Origin: Lucinisca nassula | Lineage: Eukaryota; Mollusca; Bivalvia; Lucinida; Lucinidae | Length of the DNA stretch: 64,000 nt | Reading direction: 5' to 3' | Assembly: GCA_963580285.1 (NCBI GenBank) | Contig: OY757011.1 | Span: forward strand, 103,798,507-103,862,506 | Shown: one piece after another, positions 42,901-43,468 of the stretch | Layout of the letters: each line of letters opens with the position of its first letter | Numbering within the stretch: the stretch's first letter is position 1 | Notes under the pieces: model-generated | Told to the model about the DNA's origin: nothing | Seen by the model: the letters and a program-made list of their open reading frames with translations, nothing else | The model's database searches: none | Made by a program: the position numbers and the translations under genes

Positions 42901-43468
42901 AGACCATAGCCACTCATCGGTGATGCGCTTGCACAAAACTTCTCCTTATTGGTCAATATTCTTGGACCGTATGATGCAATCAGAGACTAGCTGTAATTAT
43001 GCATGCCGAAAAGTTTCCCAGGTGTCTGCCAAAAAGTTTCCCAGGTGCCCAGGTGTTTTGCTGAATCTTTTTGCAATGCATAGTAATCATATACTGGTAT
43101 AGTAGTTGCAGATAAAAATGGCAGGGTGGGGCAGTTCAGGTGTTTTGAGTATTTGTCAAATTTGCTGAGTGCAAAAGAAACGCAGCTGAATGCTTTTTTC
43201 ATGCTTTTTTTGCAAGCAGAACAAATATCCAGCTTTGTTTGTGTAAACAGTTGAATTCACATAGTAGGTGACCTGGTTTACCTTTTCCCAAAAGCAGGTG
43301 CAAGTGATAGCTCTGTGCTGTCAGTCTTATCTGTGACTACTATATGTGTGTTTTTCTTTTCAACAGGACTTGTCTGACCTGAAAGAGACAATTGACCTAC
43401 TGAATTTGGCGCTGACTCGGAACTTGGCACGATCCATTGTGATAGAAGGGACCACTGTATCTAATTGA
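1148..43468 (+). CDS. NUP85: NUP85 gene, 3' portion (13 exons, spliced, 5' end outside window)
   Basis: Nup85 (also called Pericentrin-1/FROUNT) is an alpha-helical scaffold protein of the Y-shaped Nup107-160 complex. It builds the nuclear pore coat and acts at kinetochores in mitosis. I found the exons by translating + strand segments between AG and GT sites and matching them to known Nup85 protein features: the SELRDLC and TWYHMLVS stretch, [22 protein letters not shown], the LGSALSW block, [18 protein letters not shown] and the terminal LTRNLARSI helix. The thirteen exons sum to 1101 nt, giving 366 residues plus a stop with no internal stop and consistent phases. Vertebrate Nup85 is about 656 residues, so roughly 290 N-terminal residues (the Seh1-binding blade and start of the helical trunk) are upstream. 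Introns are 1.5-10.3 kb and full of transposons. Identity is very secure; exact splice sites rest on frame and GT-AG agreement. Confidence 0.95.
1599..1880 (+). mobile_element. tRNA-derived SINE (family A), diverged
   Basis: The head has a degraded A box (TTGCTCAGTCAG) and a B box (GGGTTCGATAGC). The body is shared with many other copies here: GTGGAGAT, GATTCAAGAAGGGCAGTTG, GTGCACTGTACTGGTTAACC, then TGTTGACTGGGTATTTAAAC and a CAAACAAACG tail. It lies in the NUP85 intron after 1279. Confidence 0.8.
2008..2432 (-). mobile_element. MITE with CRE-like motif, CACACCC hairpin family
   Basis: The element shares GGGTGTGAGG, a CCGGCATCA...TGATGCCGG inverted repeat, a GTGACGTCAC motif and the outer TATAAGATTCTTATA with elements at 3775-4160 and 45555-46842. 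The boundaries are estimated from those copies. Short ORFs across it are not credible genes. Confidence 0.65.
2480..2700. mobile_element. Palindromic MITE (TATAACACGG family)
   Basis: It starts with CTCAACTTCATTATAACAC and ends with GTGTTATAAAGAGATTGTG. The centre is a long palindrome around AATGTGTAGATTATATAGAA. Related copies lie at 6055-6200, 24668-25660 and 58380-58500. Confidence 0.65.
2938..3311. mobile_element. TA-flanked MITE (GTTATAACG family)
   Basis: The ends are CAGAGGATATAACG and CGCGGGTCCTCTG, each bordered by TA (2936-2937 and 3312-3313), consistent with Tc1/mariner-type insertion. Internal GTTATAACG repeats and a long ATGTTATAGACATTTGT palindrome are shared with the copy at 60273-60707. 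Confidence 0.75.
3360..3600. mobile_element. Hairpin MITE with the GCAAACAGTG core
   Basis: An almost perfect hairpin spans about 3417-3484, with arms GCAAACAGTG...CACTGTTTGC and the centre CTCCTGAAGGAG. It is flanked by TTACTGTAATGATGCTAAAT on the left and a TTTTTACGGTA end on the right. Related copies lie at 7840-8055 and 61910-62120. Confidence 0.75.
3612..3715 (+). CDS. NUP85: NUP85 exon, visible residues 45-79
   Basis: The exon is 104 nt, with acceptor ATTCCAG and donor GTAGTG. It encodes [17 protein letters not shown] followed by the diagnostic [11 protein letters not shown]. It ends with two bases of a serine codon (AG) completed by T of the next exon. Confidence 0.94.
3775..4160 (+). 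mobile_element. MITE, CACACCC hairpin family with TGACGTCA motifs
   Basis: It begins ATTATAAGAATC and carries GGGTGTGAGGGG, the CCGGCATCA hairpin arm and two CRE-like sites (GTGACGTCACG near 4009 and TGACGTCAAC near 4030). It ends near CTGGTGTGCAAGAATAAT. It is the inverse orientation of the 2008-2432 copy. Confidence 0.65.
4352..4573. mobile_element. Diverged TTAA/CCCATT hairpin MITE
   Basis: The internal hairpin runs from GGCAAACAGAGCAGG to GGCCTACACTGTTTGC. The right end is TACAAAATGGGTTTAAG. The left end is degraded. It is closest to the copy at 59792-60012. Confidence 0.65.
4700..4927. mobile_element. TTAA-flanked hairpin MITE (GGNGAATGGGAACACCT family)
   Basis: It is bordered by TTAA at 4696-4699 and 4928-4931. 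The terminal inverted repeats are about 22 bp (GGAGAATGGGAACACCTTC versus the AGGTGTTCCCATTCCC end). The centre is a hairpin of GAATTTGCTCC...GGGGCAAATTCTTTCC. Sister copies lie at 7238-7471, 8700-8938, 14190-14421 and 62890-63110. Confidence 0.85.
5020..5370. mobile_element. TTAACCC/CTGCTGAA hairpin MITE, interrupted by a SINE
   Basis: The left part resembles the other CCTGCTGAA...TTTAGCCACAC copies, and the hairpin core lies at about 5309-5370. A 5'-truncated SINE-A (5096-5254) is inserted, flanked by the 10 bp direct repeat CTATCCACCA at 5086-5095 and 5255-5264. Confidence 0.7.
5096..5254 (+). mobile_element. 5'-truncated SINE-A with 10 bp target duplication
   Basis: Only the SINE-A body and tail are present: GTAGGGCATTTGTCAG, GTGCACTGTACTGGTTAAC, TGTTGACTGGGCTGTTAAAC and a CAAACAAACAAA tail. 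Flanking CTATCCACCA copies at 5086-5095 and 5255-5264 are the target-site duplication. Confidence 0.85.
5489..5572 (+). CDS. NUP85: NUP85 exon, visible residues 79-107
   Basis: The exon is 84 nt, with acceptor TATTTCAG and donor GTAAGT. It carries the highly conserved [16 protein letters not shown] helix of Nup85. It starts with the third base of a split serine codon and ends with two bases (GA) of the next split codon. Confidence 0.94.
5646..6058. mobile_element. Palindromic MITE (GGGCCAGTTGTT family)
   Basis: It begins GGGCCAGTTGTTTATAAG and ends TTTGAACAACCGGGCCCAG, forming terminal inverted repeats. It holds two nested hairpins of GAGCAGCTTTTGC...GCAAAAGCTGCTC and repeated TTTTTGCTGAAAAAA. 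Related copies lie at 6765-7012, 12272-12534, 16560-16760 and 56510-56705. Confidence 0.75.
6059..6764. other. Intronic MITE and SINE fragments
   Basis: Positions 6059-6200 match the TATAACACGG MITE family. Positions 6600-6720 match the SINE-A tail region (CCCTTCTTCTGGTTTAAG, GTTATCAGTGACTGGCAAAAG). I recognise nothing in 6200-6600. Confidence 0.5.
6765..7012. mobile_element. Palindromic MITE (GGGCCAGTTGTT family)
   Basis: The left end GGGGCCATTTGTCCAAAGC and right end TTTTAAACAACTGACCCC are inverted. An internal hairpin of TTTTTGCTGAAAAAA and TTTTTTTCAGCAAAAA surrounds GAGAAGCTTGCAATAGC. Confidence 0.7.
7238..7471. mobile_element. TTAA-flanked hairpin MITE just upstream of a NUP85 exon
   Basis: It is bordered by TTAA at 7234-7237 and 7472-7475, with GGTGAATGGGAACACCTTC termini. 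The centre is GAATTTGCTCCTGAGGAGCA, a self-complementary hairpin. The right end lies 29 nt before the exon at 7501. Confidence 0.85.
7501..7563 (+). CDS. NUP85: NUP85 exon, visible residues 107-128
   Basis: The exon is 63 nt, with acceptor CCTCTTTCAG and donor GTAGGT. It encodes [20 protein letters not shown], matching the vertebrate MREFLLLEYASGL helix. A TTAA-flanked MITE ends only about 26 nt upstream of the acceptor, so its branch point may lie in transposon sequence. Confidence 0.93.
7660..7835. mobile_element. Palindromic repeat (GTTGTGGGTACTTGTTAGAA family)
   Basis: A near-perfect hairpin spans about 7735-7805, with arms ATGTTGTGGGTACTTGTTAG and the GCCTCACTGAGGC centre. The same centre occurs at 10830, 15775, 52785, 53395, 55435, 56945, 58715 and 61505. 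Confidence 0.75.
7840..8055. mobile_element. Hairpin MITE with GCAAACAGTG core
   Basis: The hairpin GGGCAAACAGTG...CACTGTTTGC spans 7952-8021. The flanks AATTCGGACACC and CCCAATACTTAGGATAATTA match inverted ends of copies at 3360, 15150, 60735 and 61910. Confidence 0.7.
8263..8575 (-). mobile_element. SINE (family B body, 5'-truncated)
   Basis: It reads, from the tail, TTGTTTGATTTGAGG, ACACTATTTAGGTCATTTT, GAGACGTTGCTTCCAATTG, CAATGAAACCAATAGGG, GGTTTCAGCTCTGGAAGC and CAAGCCCTGATGGGCAG. The same body is joined to a tRNA-like head in the copy at 17161-17601. Other copies lie at 13070, 37410, 41187 and 52470. Confidence 0.75.
8700..8938. mobile_element. Hairpin MITE (GGGGAATGGGAACACCT family)
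   Basis: It has the same body as 4700-4927, with the GAATTTGCTCC hairpin near 8790-8820. The right end is bordered by TTAA at 8939-8942. The left TTAA has been lost. Confidence 0.75.
9027..9077 (+). CDS. NUP85: NUP85 exon, visible residues 128-145
   Basis: The exon is 51 nt, with acceptor TTCTTTCAG and donor GTAACA. It encodes [17 protein letters not shown], equivalent to the vertebrate LWQLGVDYFDYCPELG segment. Both flanking codons are split in phase 2, consistent with the neighbouring exons. Confidence 0.93.
9346..9524. mobile_element. TA-flanked MITE (TTAAGCAAGC family)
   Basis: The ends CAGTCCAACGTGTATTAAGC and CAGGTTTTACTG are bordered by TA, consistent with a mariner-type insertion. 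The interior repeats TTAAGCAAGC and TTAAGACAGG. A truncated relative lies at 23628-23785. Confidence 0.7.
9565..10512 (+). mobile_element. Helentron-like element with 191 bp tandem core
   Basis: The 5' end has an inverted repeat (TATAGCCCCGCTTTG...AAAGTGGGGGCTATA) and then a CTGT microsatellite. Nearly identical core units start at about 9690, 9881, 10072 and 10263. The 3' end has the hairpin GTCAGATCCTCTGAC followed by AGTTCTAG. No ORF is credible. The architecture matches non-autonomous helentrons such as bivalve pearl elements. Confidence 0.7.
10680..10980. repeat. Two hairpin repeat fragments
   Basis: Positions 10690-10760 form a hairpin (GAAAACAGTAAAGATTCAGA and its complement around CTTCTGTGAAG). 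Positions 10800-10950 carry a tandemly stuttered GTTGTGGGTACTTGTTAG arm and a CACTTCAGTGAGGCAGTTC centre. Confidence 0.6.
10986..11954 (+). mobile_element. Helentron-like element with ~162 bp tandem core
   Basis: The 5' end is ATGCCTCGCCATTCG...GAAGGGCAT, followed by a CCGTTCATTCGTCCAT microsatellite. Core units begin AAACTTAAACGCAGTC at about 11071, 11233, 11394, 11557 and later. The 3' end is the hairpin GTGTCCTATGGACAC followed by ATTTCTAG. The cores carry AGGTCAAAGGTCA-type motifs. Same family as 24782-25588. Confidence 0.7.
12108..12271 (+). mobile_element. tRNA-headed SINE fragment
   Basis: The head GCCTCTGTAGCACAGTTGGT resembles an A box, and GTGGGTTCGAATCAC resembles a B box. The 3' acceptor stem does not pair with the 5' end, so this is not a functional tRNA gene. 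Confidence 0.55.
12272..12534. mobile_element. Palindromic MITE (GGGCCAGTTGTT family)
   Basis: The left GGGCCCAGTTGGTCAAAAC is complementary to the right TTTGAACAACTGGCCCC. A central hairpin of GAGCAGCTTTTGC and GCAAAAGCTGCTC lies at about 12380-12410. Confidence 0.75.
12585..12875 (+). mobile_element. SINE-A ending next to the NUP85 exon acceptor at 12890
   Basis: The head is degraded (CTGGTGAGCAAGAGGTCACA). The body has GATTCAAGAAGGGCAGTTG and the tail ends CTGGGCTATAAAACTCCAAA. Only about 15 nt of non-SINE sequence separates it from the exon. Confidence 0.75.
12890..12990 (+). CDS. NUP85: NUP85 exon, visible residues 145-179
   Basis: The exon is 101 nt, with acceptor TGTATTTTCAG and donor GTTGGT. 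It encodes [20 protein letters not shown] and then [10 protein letters not shown], matching the vertebrate helix pair IERIPLNTEQKA and CEQRQMTEQ. A SINE body ends about 15 nt before the exon, so the branch point must sit inside or beyond that insertion. Confidence 0.93.
13070..13373 (-). mobile_element. SINE (family B body)
   Basis: It reads TTGTTTGATTTGAAG, CCCGTCAACACTGTAAAGG, GAGATGTTGCTTCCAATTTT, CATTGAAACCAATAGGG and CAAGCCTCGATGGGC. It has the same body as 8263-8575 and 41187-41487. Confidence 0.75.
13625..13770 (+). mobile_element. tRNA-headed SINE fragment
   Basis: The tRNA-like head GCCTCTGGTGTAATGGTTGA is followed by a B-box-like GGTTTGATTCTGG. The body is short and ends in an ACAAAACACAAC tail. 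It does not fold as a complete tRNA. Confidence 0.55.
13919..14116. mobile_element. TTAA-flanked hairpin MITE (CCC..GGG, piggyBac-like ends)
   Basis: It is flanked by TTAA at 13915-13918 and 14117-14120 and starts with CCC and ends with GGG. This is the pattern of piggyBac-type elements. A hairpin of GGCAAACAGTGCAGACCC and its complement is followed by the family segment TAGACCTGACA and TATACAATGGG. 198 bp. Confidence 0.8.
14190..14421. mobile_element. TTAA-flanked hairpin MITE (GGGGAATGG family)
   Basis: It is bordered by TTAA at 14186-14189 and 14422-14425. The termini GGGGAATGGATACACCT and AGGTGTACCCATTATCC are inverted. The right TTAA is also the left TTAA of the next element. Confidence 0.85.
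14426..14627. mobile_element. TTAA-flanked hairpin MITE (CCCTT..CTGCTGAA family)
   Basis: It lies between TTAA at 14422-14425 and 14628-14631. The left end is CCCTTCTCTTGCTGAATA and the right end AACAGCAGGATAAGAG. A hairpin of GATCAGATGGCTTCTTCAGC and its complement occupies about 14537-14590. Confidence 0.8.
14690..14860 (+). mobile_element. SINE (family C), 5'-truncated
   Basis: It begins in the tRNA region (TTCAAGCCTTGCTTGGGTCA) and continues TGTGAGAC, GGTCAGGTGGTTTTTCTC-like, CCACCTCTGATTAATGA, ending GTAAAACCAAAACC. It matches the full copy at 17602-17838. Confidence 0.65.
15150..15320. mobile_element. Hairpin MITE with GCAAACAGTG core
   Basis: The hairpin GGCAAACAGTGTAGACCC to its complement spans about 15228-15295. 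The flanks TTTTCGGACACTTC and CTGACCGAATAC match copies at 39840-40060 and 60735-61020. Confidence 0.7.
15321..15527 (+). repeat. Tandem repeat containing four copies of the NUP85 exon 7 splice acceptor
   Basis: A 52-58 bp unit is repeated. Each copy contains a T-rich tract, GTTCACAG and then TTAAAAGTATCTGTA. Exon-like starts fall at 15349, 15401, 15459 and the real 15511. Splicing to any of the first three puts the reading frame into an in-frame TAA after about a dozen codons ([11 protein letters not shown] then stop for the first copy). The repeat evidently arose by local duplication of the intron-exon junction. Confidence 0.9.
15511..15596 (+). CDS. NUP85: NUP85 exon, visible residues 179-207, with repeated decoy acceptors upstream
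   Basis: The exon is 86 nt, with acceptor ATGTTCACAG and donor GTAAAA. After a split valine codon it encodes [20 protein letters not shown] and then LSWFLRSK, matching vertebrate SICKILAMKAVRNNRLGSA. The acceptor plus the first 12-17 exon bases are present in three further upstream copies starting at 15349, 15401 and 15459. Only the last copy continues as real exon, so 15511 is the correct start. Confidence 0.93.
15660..15960. mobile_element. Palindromic MITE (GTGGGTGCTCGTTAGAACC family)
   Basis: A near-perfect hairpin spans about 15769-15834, with arms ATAGGTTGTGGGTGCTCGTT and centre GCCTCATTGAGGC. A second inverted feature, ACCCCAGTTTT...AAAGTGGGGT, follows. Closest copies lie at 55300-55600 and 61390-61680. 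Confidence 0.75.
16560..16760. mobile_element. Diverged palindromic MITE (GGGCCAGTTGTT family)
   Basis: It retains AATGTGGCAATTATGCTAAT, TTTGTGCGCAAAAAAATGTG and the right end AAGCTTTGAACAACGAGACC. The central hairpin is eroded. I recognise nothing in the intron from 16761 to 17160. Confidence 0.5.
17161..17601 (+). mobile_element. tRNA-headed SINE (family B), full length
   Basis: The head GGCCCTGGTAGCATAGTTGG contains an A-box-like stretch, and AGGTTCAATACCTG resembles a B box. The long body includes TGAAACTGACCTCACATGAG, AACCCTATTGATATCA and TTTTGACAGGGACATTAAAC. It links the family B body fragments elsewhere to a tRNA-derived head. Confidence 0.75.
17602..17838 (+). mobile_element. tRNA-headed SINE (family C), full length with 11 bp target duplication
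   Basis: The head GCCTCCGTGGCCTAGTGGAT and GTGGGTTCGAGCCTCGC are clear A and B box regions. The body carries GGTCAGGTGGTTTTTCTCCG and CCACCTCTGATTAACG, and the tail is A-rich. TTGAAACAAAT occurs on both sides (17591-17601 and 17839-17849). Other copies lie at 14690, 26097 and 39545. Confidence 0.85.
17850..17990 (+). mobile_element. SINE-A tail fragment
   Basis: It contains AAGATGGGCAGTTGTCAG, GTGCACTGTACTGGTTAATC, TATAAGCTTGTTAGG and CAGTTTTGACTTTGCC, matching the 3' half of SINE-A. It follows directly after the family C insertion. Confidence 0.6.
18074..18440. mobile_element. Palindromic MITE (ATCATATGACGTCGCGTC family), copy 1
   Basis: It starts ATCATATGACGTCGCGTCTG and has a large internal hairpin: CAACTCGTTGAGGAAAAAGG paired with CCTTTTCCTCAACTCGTT around GATAAAATG. 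It ends CTCATGTAAGATCC. It contains TGACGTCAC. Copy 2 is at 19475-19832. It ends just upstream of the micro-exon at 18458. Confidence 0.75.
18458..18489 (+). CDS. NUP85: NUP85 micro-exon, visible residues 208-218
   Basis: This is a very short exon of 32 nt, with acceptor TTTCTTTCAG and donor GTAAGT. It encodes [11 protein letters not shown], equivalent to vertebrate DAAFATLVSDR. It starts in phase 0 and ends with two bases of a lysine codon completed by the next exon. A palindromic MITE ends about 15-20 nt upstream. Confidence 0.92.
18592..18785. mobile_element. TTAA-flanked hairpin MITE (CCCTTGTCCTGCTGA family)
   Basis: It is bordered by TTAA at 18588-18591 and 18786-18789. The terminal inverted repeats are CCCTTGTCCTGCTGA and TTCAGCAAGTCAAGGG. 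The central hairpin GATCAGATGGCTTTTTAGAA with its complement belongs to the GCAAACAGTG-type core. 194 bp. Confidence 0.85.
18990..19170 (-). mobile_element. tRNA-headed SINE (family D)
   Basis: Read on the minus strand, it has the tRNA-like head GAAGCCTCCGTGGTGCAGTG and the B box GGATCGATCCCGGGC. The core is ACTATCGGATGAGTC and TTGGTGGGACGTAAAAC, with a CACTCACTCACTC tail. The copies at 29408-29573 and 45312-45478 are nearly identical. Confidence 0.8.
19475..19832. mobile_element. Palindromic MITE (ATCATATGATGTCGCGTC family), copy 2
   Basis: It aligns along its length with 18074-18440, including the AACTCGTTGAGGAAAAGCG hairpin and the CATGTAAGATCC end. Both copies lie in adjacent NUP85 introns in the same orientation. 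Confidence 0.75.
20322..20598 (+). mobile_element. SINE-A with 14 bp target duplication
   Basis: The head CGGCCTCGGTAGCTCAGTTG is a clear A box. The B box is partly deleted (ACACAGGTTTCGTGG). The tail is CAAACAAACAAA. AAATGAAACGGTCT at 20308-20321 and AAATGAAACAGTCT at 20599-20612 form the duplication, with one mismatch. Confidence 0.88.
20776..20876 (+). CDS. NUP85: NUP85 exon, visible residues 218-252
   Basis: The exon is 101 nt, with acceptor CTTTTCCAG and donor GTAAGT. It encodes [20 protein letters not shown], then [13 protein letters not shown] and the first base of a glycine codon. This matches the strongly conserved Nup85 motif LDLIDNLG followed by RLTFLGKYRE. Confidence 0.94.
20980..21915 (+). 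mobile_element. Helentron-like element, ~322 bp core, 3' end replaced by another element
   Basis: The 5' hairpin is TAGCTCCACTGGCCGAAGGC...GAAGCTA, followed by a GTGCGTCCGTGCGTC microsatellite. Core units containing AAACATCTTCTCCTCC begin at about 21078, 21398 and 21722. The third unit is cut by the start of the next element at 21916, so its own 3' end is missing. Confidence 0.7.
21916..23625 (+). mobile_element. Helentron-like element with ~110 bp core, about 15 units
   Basis: The 5' inverted repeat is ATCCCCTCGCACAACATAG...GTGAGGGGGGAT, then ACGTACGTACGT microsatellite. The cores read TTTGTCATCGCTCTAGCGC, ATTTCAATATAACTTCACAC, and TTCAAGGTCAAGGTCACTG in almost every unit. It stops abruptly at 23625 where a TA-MITE fragment begins. 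Confidence 0.7.
23628..23785. mobile_element. Truncated TA-MITE (TTAAGCAAGC family)
   Basis: It contains repeated TCTTAAGCAAGC and ends AATACAGGTTGAACTGTA, matching the termini of 9346-9524. Confidence 0.6.
23787..24345 (-). repeat. Diverged tandem array of the ~167 bp monomer
   Basis: Three to four degraded units carry TCTCTGAAACCATAA, CCCAGAGCTTAG, GTATGTAGCAA, GGTCACCTAC and AGCTCCCATAGACTTATA. This is the same monomer as in the 31-37 kb array but much more mutated, so it is older. Confidence 0.7.
24390..24602. mobile_element. TTAA/CCCATT hairpin MITE
   Basis: The left end ACCCATTGCATGCGGGAAAA and right end TATACAATTGGTTAA form the terminal repeats. The hairpin GGCAAACAGTGCTGGCCC to GGGCCTGCACTATTTGC is internal. 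Confidence 0.75.
24668..25660. mobile_element. Palindromic TATAACATGG MITE interrupted by a helentron-like element
   Basis: The left portion (GGGATATAACATGGTGTAAA, ATGGATCCCAAAAATG) and right portion (ACACATTTTTGTTTGGATAT) reproduce a MITE like 2480-2700. The element at 24782-25588 sits between them. Confidence 0.6.
24782..25588 (+). mobile_element. Helentron-like element with ~160 bp tandem core
   Basis: The 5' hairpin is TGCCCCCGCCATTCGAAGAA...GAAAGGGCATA, then a CCGTGCGTCCAT microsatellite. There are about five AAACTTAAACGCAGTC core units. The 3' hairpin GTGCCCTATGGATGC is followed by ATTTCTAG. It is a sister copy of 10986-11954. Confidence 0.72.
25699..25895. mobile_element. TTAA/CCCATT hairpin MITE
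   Basis: TTAA at 25695-25698 precedes CCCATTTTAGGCGGGAAA. A shortened hairpin and TAGGCTTGACTCAACTTATA lead to TATACAATGGG. The right TTAA has mutated. Confidence 0.72.
26097..26285 (+). mobile_element. SINE (family C), diverged
   Basis: The head GACCTTGGTGGCTTAGTGGA and the degraded B box TGTGGTTTGAGCGTG are followed by AAGGTCAGGTGGTTTTTC and CCACCTCTGATTATC, then an A-rich tail. It matches 17602-17838. Confidence 0.7.
26379..26408 (+). repeat. Poly(A) tract of about 30 nt
   Basis: This is an uninterrupted A run at the 3' side of the antisense non-LTR fragment that follows. Its orientation does not match a tail for the minus-strand LINE, so it may belong to another insertion. Confidence 0.7.
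26490..26755 (-). pseudogene. Non-LTR retrotransposon, C-terminal end of ORF2 (fragment)
   Basis: The minus-strand translation has [15 protein letters not shown] and then [18 protein letters not shown], the well-known C-terminal motif after the reverse transcriptase of CR1/L2/Jockey-like elements. It ends in an in-frame stop. The reverse transcriptase and endonuclease domains are absent, so this is a 5'-truncated dead copy in the NUP85 intron. Confidence 0.85.
26788..26964. mobile_element. TTAA-flanked hairpin MITE (CCCTTATCTTGCTG family)
   Basis: It is bordered by TTAA at 26784-26787 and 26965-26968. The ends CCCTTATCTTGCTGTTC and ATTCAGCAAGATAAGGG are inverted. The hairpin GCAAACAGTGTAGATCCAGA with its complement is short. 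177 bp. It is a good intact reference for the split copy at 9213-10533. Confidence 0.85.
27000..27253 (-). mobile_element. SINE-A, minus orientation
   Basis: Read on the minus strand, the head GGCCTCGGTAGCTCAGCAGG and AGGTTTGACACCTGCTGG are the tRNA-like boxes. The body and the TTAATAGTGTTAAAA end match other SINE-A copies. It lies 70 nt upstream of the NUP85 exon at 27322. Confidence 0.8.
27322..27421 (+). CDS. NUP85: NUP85 exon, visible residues 252-285
   Basis: The exon is 100 nt, with acceptor GGTTTGTAG and donor GTAAGT. It encodes [20 protein letters not shown] and then [13 protein letters not shown], matching vertebrate GKYREFHRMYGEKRF and LLLSLMTSRIAPR. It ends with two bases (GA) of a split glutamate codon. 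Confidence 0.94.
27457..28693. mobile_element. 1237 bp TA-flanked non-autonomous DNA transposon with captured core
   Basis: The termini CCGTAAAAATTCGGCTATAA and TTATAGCCGAATTTTTACGG form long inverted repeats, bordered by TA at 27455-27456 and 28694-28695. On the right the TCTTATAGCCGAATC motif is duplicated. The interior (about 27533-28215) is shared, inverted, with the hAT-like element at 53556-54989. It contains a perfect TTTGGCGCCAAA at 27895-27906. No transposase is seen. Confidence 0.8.
28830..29110. repeat. Two MITE fragments
   Basis: Positions 28840-28950 hold the hairpin GCAAATAGTGTAGGCCCTG to its complement, of the CCCATT family. Positions 29000-29100 match the right part of the GTGGGTGCTCGTTAG family (GGAAATAAGAAAAA, ACCCCAGTTTTACTATATAA). 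Confidence 0.6.
29408..29573 (-). mobile_element. tRNA-headed SINE (family D)
   Basis: Starting GTGAGTGAGTGTTTCAGTTT, it is nearly identical to 18990-19170 and is the complement of 45312-45478. ACTAAGTAATATGA occurs on both sides (29397-29410 and 29575-29588), which supports a 14 bp target duplication. Confidence 0.85.
29665..29893. mobile_element. TTAA/CCCATT hairpin MITE
   Basis: The hairpin is GGCAAACAATACAGGCCC and its complement around CCGCAGAACACGGCGTC. The right portion has TAGGCCTGACACCC and TATACAATGGG. It lies 50 nt upstream of the exon at 29944. The left end is degraded. Confidence 0.7.
29944..29995 (+). CDS. NUP85: NUP85 exon, visible residues 285-302
   Basis: The exon is 52 nt, with acceptor ATTTGTAG and donor GTAGGT. 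It encodes [18 protein letters not shown], matching vertebrate SFWMTLLTDALPLLEQKQ. It ends in phase 0 before the 10.3 kb intron that holds the large tandem array. Confidence 0.93.
30105..30430. repeat. Tandem repeat, three diverging units
   Basis: Three units share AGAATGTCGTCTGC(T/A)GAGAAA, ATACCCAGCAT and AAAACAGGATTAGACATCTC, spaced at about 120 and 100 bp. GGATTAGACATCTC and GATGTCTTATCC are partly inverted. Function unknown. Confidence 0.6.
30640..31060. repeat. Degraded MITE fragments
   Basis: Positions 30640-30840 resemble the GGGAACACCTTC family (GGCAACTTCTTCAAGGGAGG, GTTGACTCGAAAAAGGAAAG). Positions 30870-31060 carry TATCATATGATG...GGTCATATGACAAATC inverted ends related to the 18-20 kb MITE pair. 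Confidence 0.5.
32118..32306. mobile_element. Small palindromic insertion in the array (copy 1)
   Basis: The ends TGTATACTTGTGTGT and ACACACAAGTATACA are perfect inverted repeats. The interior has CCAAGAAATTCCAAGAAATT. It interrupts the microsatellite region of the array. The equivalent place near 31265 has no insertion. An identical copy lies 1062 bp downstream. Confidence 0.75.
33180..33368. mobile_element. Small palindromic insertion in the array (copy 2)
   Basis: It is identical in sequence to 32118-32306, 1062 bp away. It was copied by the tandem duplication rather than by a second insertion, because the surrounding bases are identical too. Confidence 0.75.
36946..36979 (+). repeat. (CA)n microsatellite
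   Basis: About 17 uninterrupted CA dinucleotides lie inside the tandem array, followed by an A-rich stretch. Confidence 0.9.
37405..37565 (-). mobile_element. SINE (family B body) fragment inside the array
   Basis: It reads TTTGATTTGAGGTTTTACAT, CCCCGTCAACACTATATAGG and CAATGAAACCAATAGGG, ending GACACCGCTTTGCC. Array monomer sequence resumes with TTTGATATTTAGTATGTAGC. Confidence 0.7.
37663..38470. other. Unassigned intronic sequence
   Basis: No repeat or exon is recognised. It includes GACCTCTATTGCC near 37979 and a partly inverted AAAGAGGTC near 38056. A short open frame from 38327 is preceded by a pyrimidine tract but does not fit NUP85. Confidence 0.4.
38493..39436 (-). pseudogene. Non-LTR retrotransposon fragment (C-terminal RT region, zinc finger, WYGHVER domain)
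   Basis: Two minus-strand open segments (38912-39436 and 38493-38876) form the C-terminal part of a LINE ORF2. The first has [12 protein letters not shown] (after the RT palm), then a Cys/His cluster [18 protein letters not shown] with HNKC and CTRCQ, and [14 protein letters not shown]. The second has [33 protein letters not shown] and a stop. A frame break separates them around 38877-38911. The catalytic RT core and endonuclease are missing. The 3' tail has a CATCATCGTCAATGG stretch near 38470. Confidence 0.85.
39545..39715 (+). mobile_element. SINE (family C), 5'-truncated
   Basis: It retains TTTGATCCGCGACAGGTCGA, TGTGAGATGCCAACTTCTGC, GGTCAGGTGGTTTTTCTC and TTGAAAGGGCCGTAAAACC. It matches 17602-17838. 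Confidence 0.65.
39840..40060. mobile_element. Hairpin MITE with GCAAACAGTG core
   Basis: The hairpin GCAAACAGTGTAGACCCTGA and ACTGTTTGC spans about 39964-40023. The surrounding TTTGAACAGATACAATTTAC and GGTCTGTCTGTTCAAATAC match 60735-61020. Confidence 0.65.
40318..40410 (+). CDS. NUP85: NUP85 exon, visible residues 303-333
   Basis: The exon is 93 nt, phase 0 at both ends, with acceptor TCATTTCAG and donor GTGAGT. It encodes [20 protein letters not shown], then [11 protein letters not shown]. This corresponds to the vertebrate [20 protein letters not shown] helix and the start of the variable acidic linker. Confidence 0.93.
40545..41700 (+). mobile_element. Helentron-like tandem-core element with SINE inserted
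   Basis: The 5' region has TATGTCCCCAACCTCGGGGT and a CATCCATCCTTCCAT microsatellite. About four ~190 bp cores carry CTTGTAAGCAAAATATC, GCTGTTTGGAACCAATGTG and GACCAAATTATGCCCC. A SINE occupies 41187-41487. I could not define a clear 3' hairpin. Confidence 0.65.
41187..41487 (-). mobile_element. SINE (family B body) with 13 bp target duplication
   Basis: TTAATGTGAAGAT flanks the insertion at 41174-41186 and 41488-41500. The interior matches 13070-13373. The host tandem unit continues seamlessly after the second repeat. Confidence 0.88.
41740..41890. mobile_element. Hairpin MITE fragment (CCCATT family)
   Basis: The hairpin GCAAACAGTGAAGGCCCTGA to GGGCCTGCACTGTTTG spans about 41780-41847, followed by a right end AAAATGTGTTAA. 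Confidence 0.6.
42077..42500. mobile_element. GGGGAATGG MITE interrupted by a GCAAACAGTG-type hairpin MITE
   Basis: The left AAGGGGAATGGATACACCTG and the distal GGAGTAGACCCCCTATTGAC belong to the GGGGAATGG family. Between them, about 42196-42430 holds a perfect hairpin of GTGTGGACCCAGATCAGACT with centre CTCCTCTAGGAG. Confidence 0.6.
42501..43366. other. Unassigned last intron sequence of NUP85
   Basis: I see no transposon ends or exons. A short direct duplication AAAAGTTTCCCAGGTG lies near 43008-43045. Confidence 0.4.
43367..43468 (+). CDS. NUP85: NUP85 terminal coding exon with stop, visible residues 334-366
   Basis: The exon is 102 nt including TGA at 43466-43468, with acceptor CTTTTCAACAG. 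It encodes [20 protein letters not shown] and then [13 protein letters not shown]. The [11 protein letters not shown] helix matches the C-terminal SLARNLARAI helix of vertebrate Nup85, and the protein ends at a comparable place. Confidence 0.94.
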   Translation, partial: DLSDLKETIDLLNLALTRNLARSIVIEGTTVSN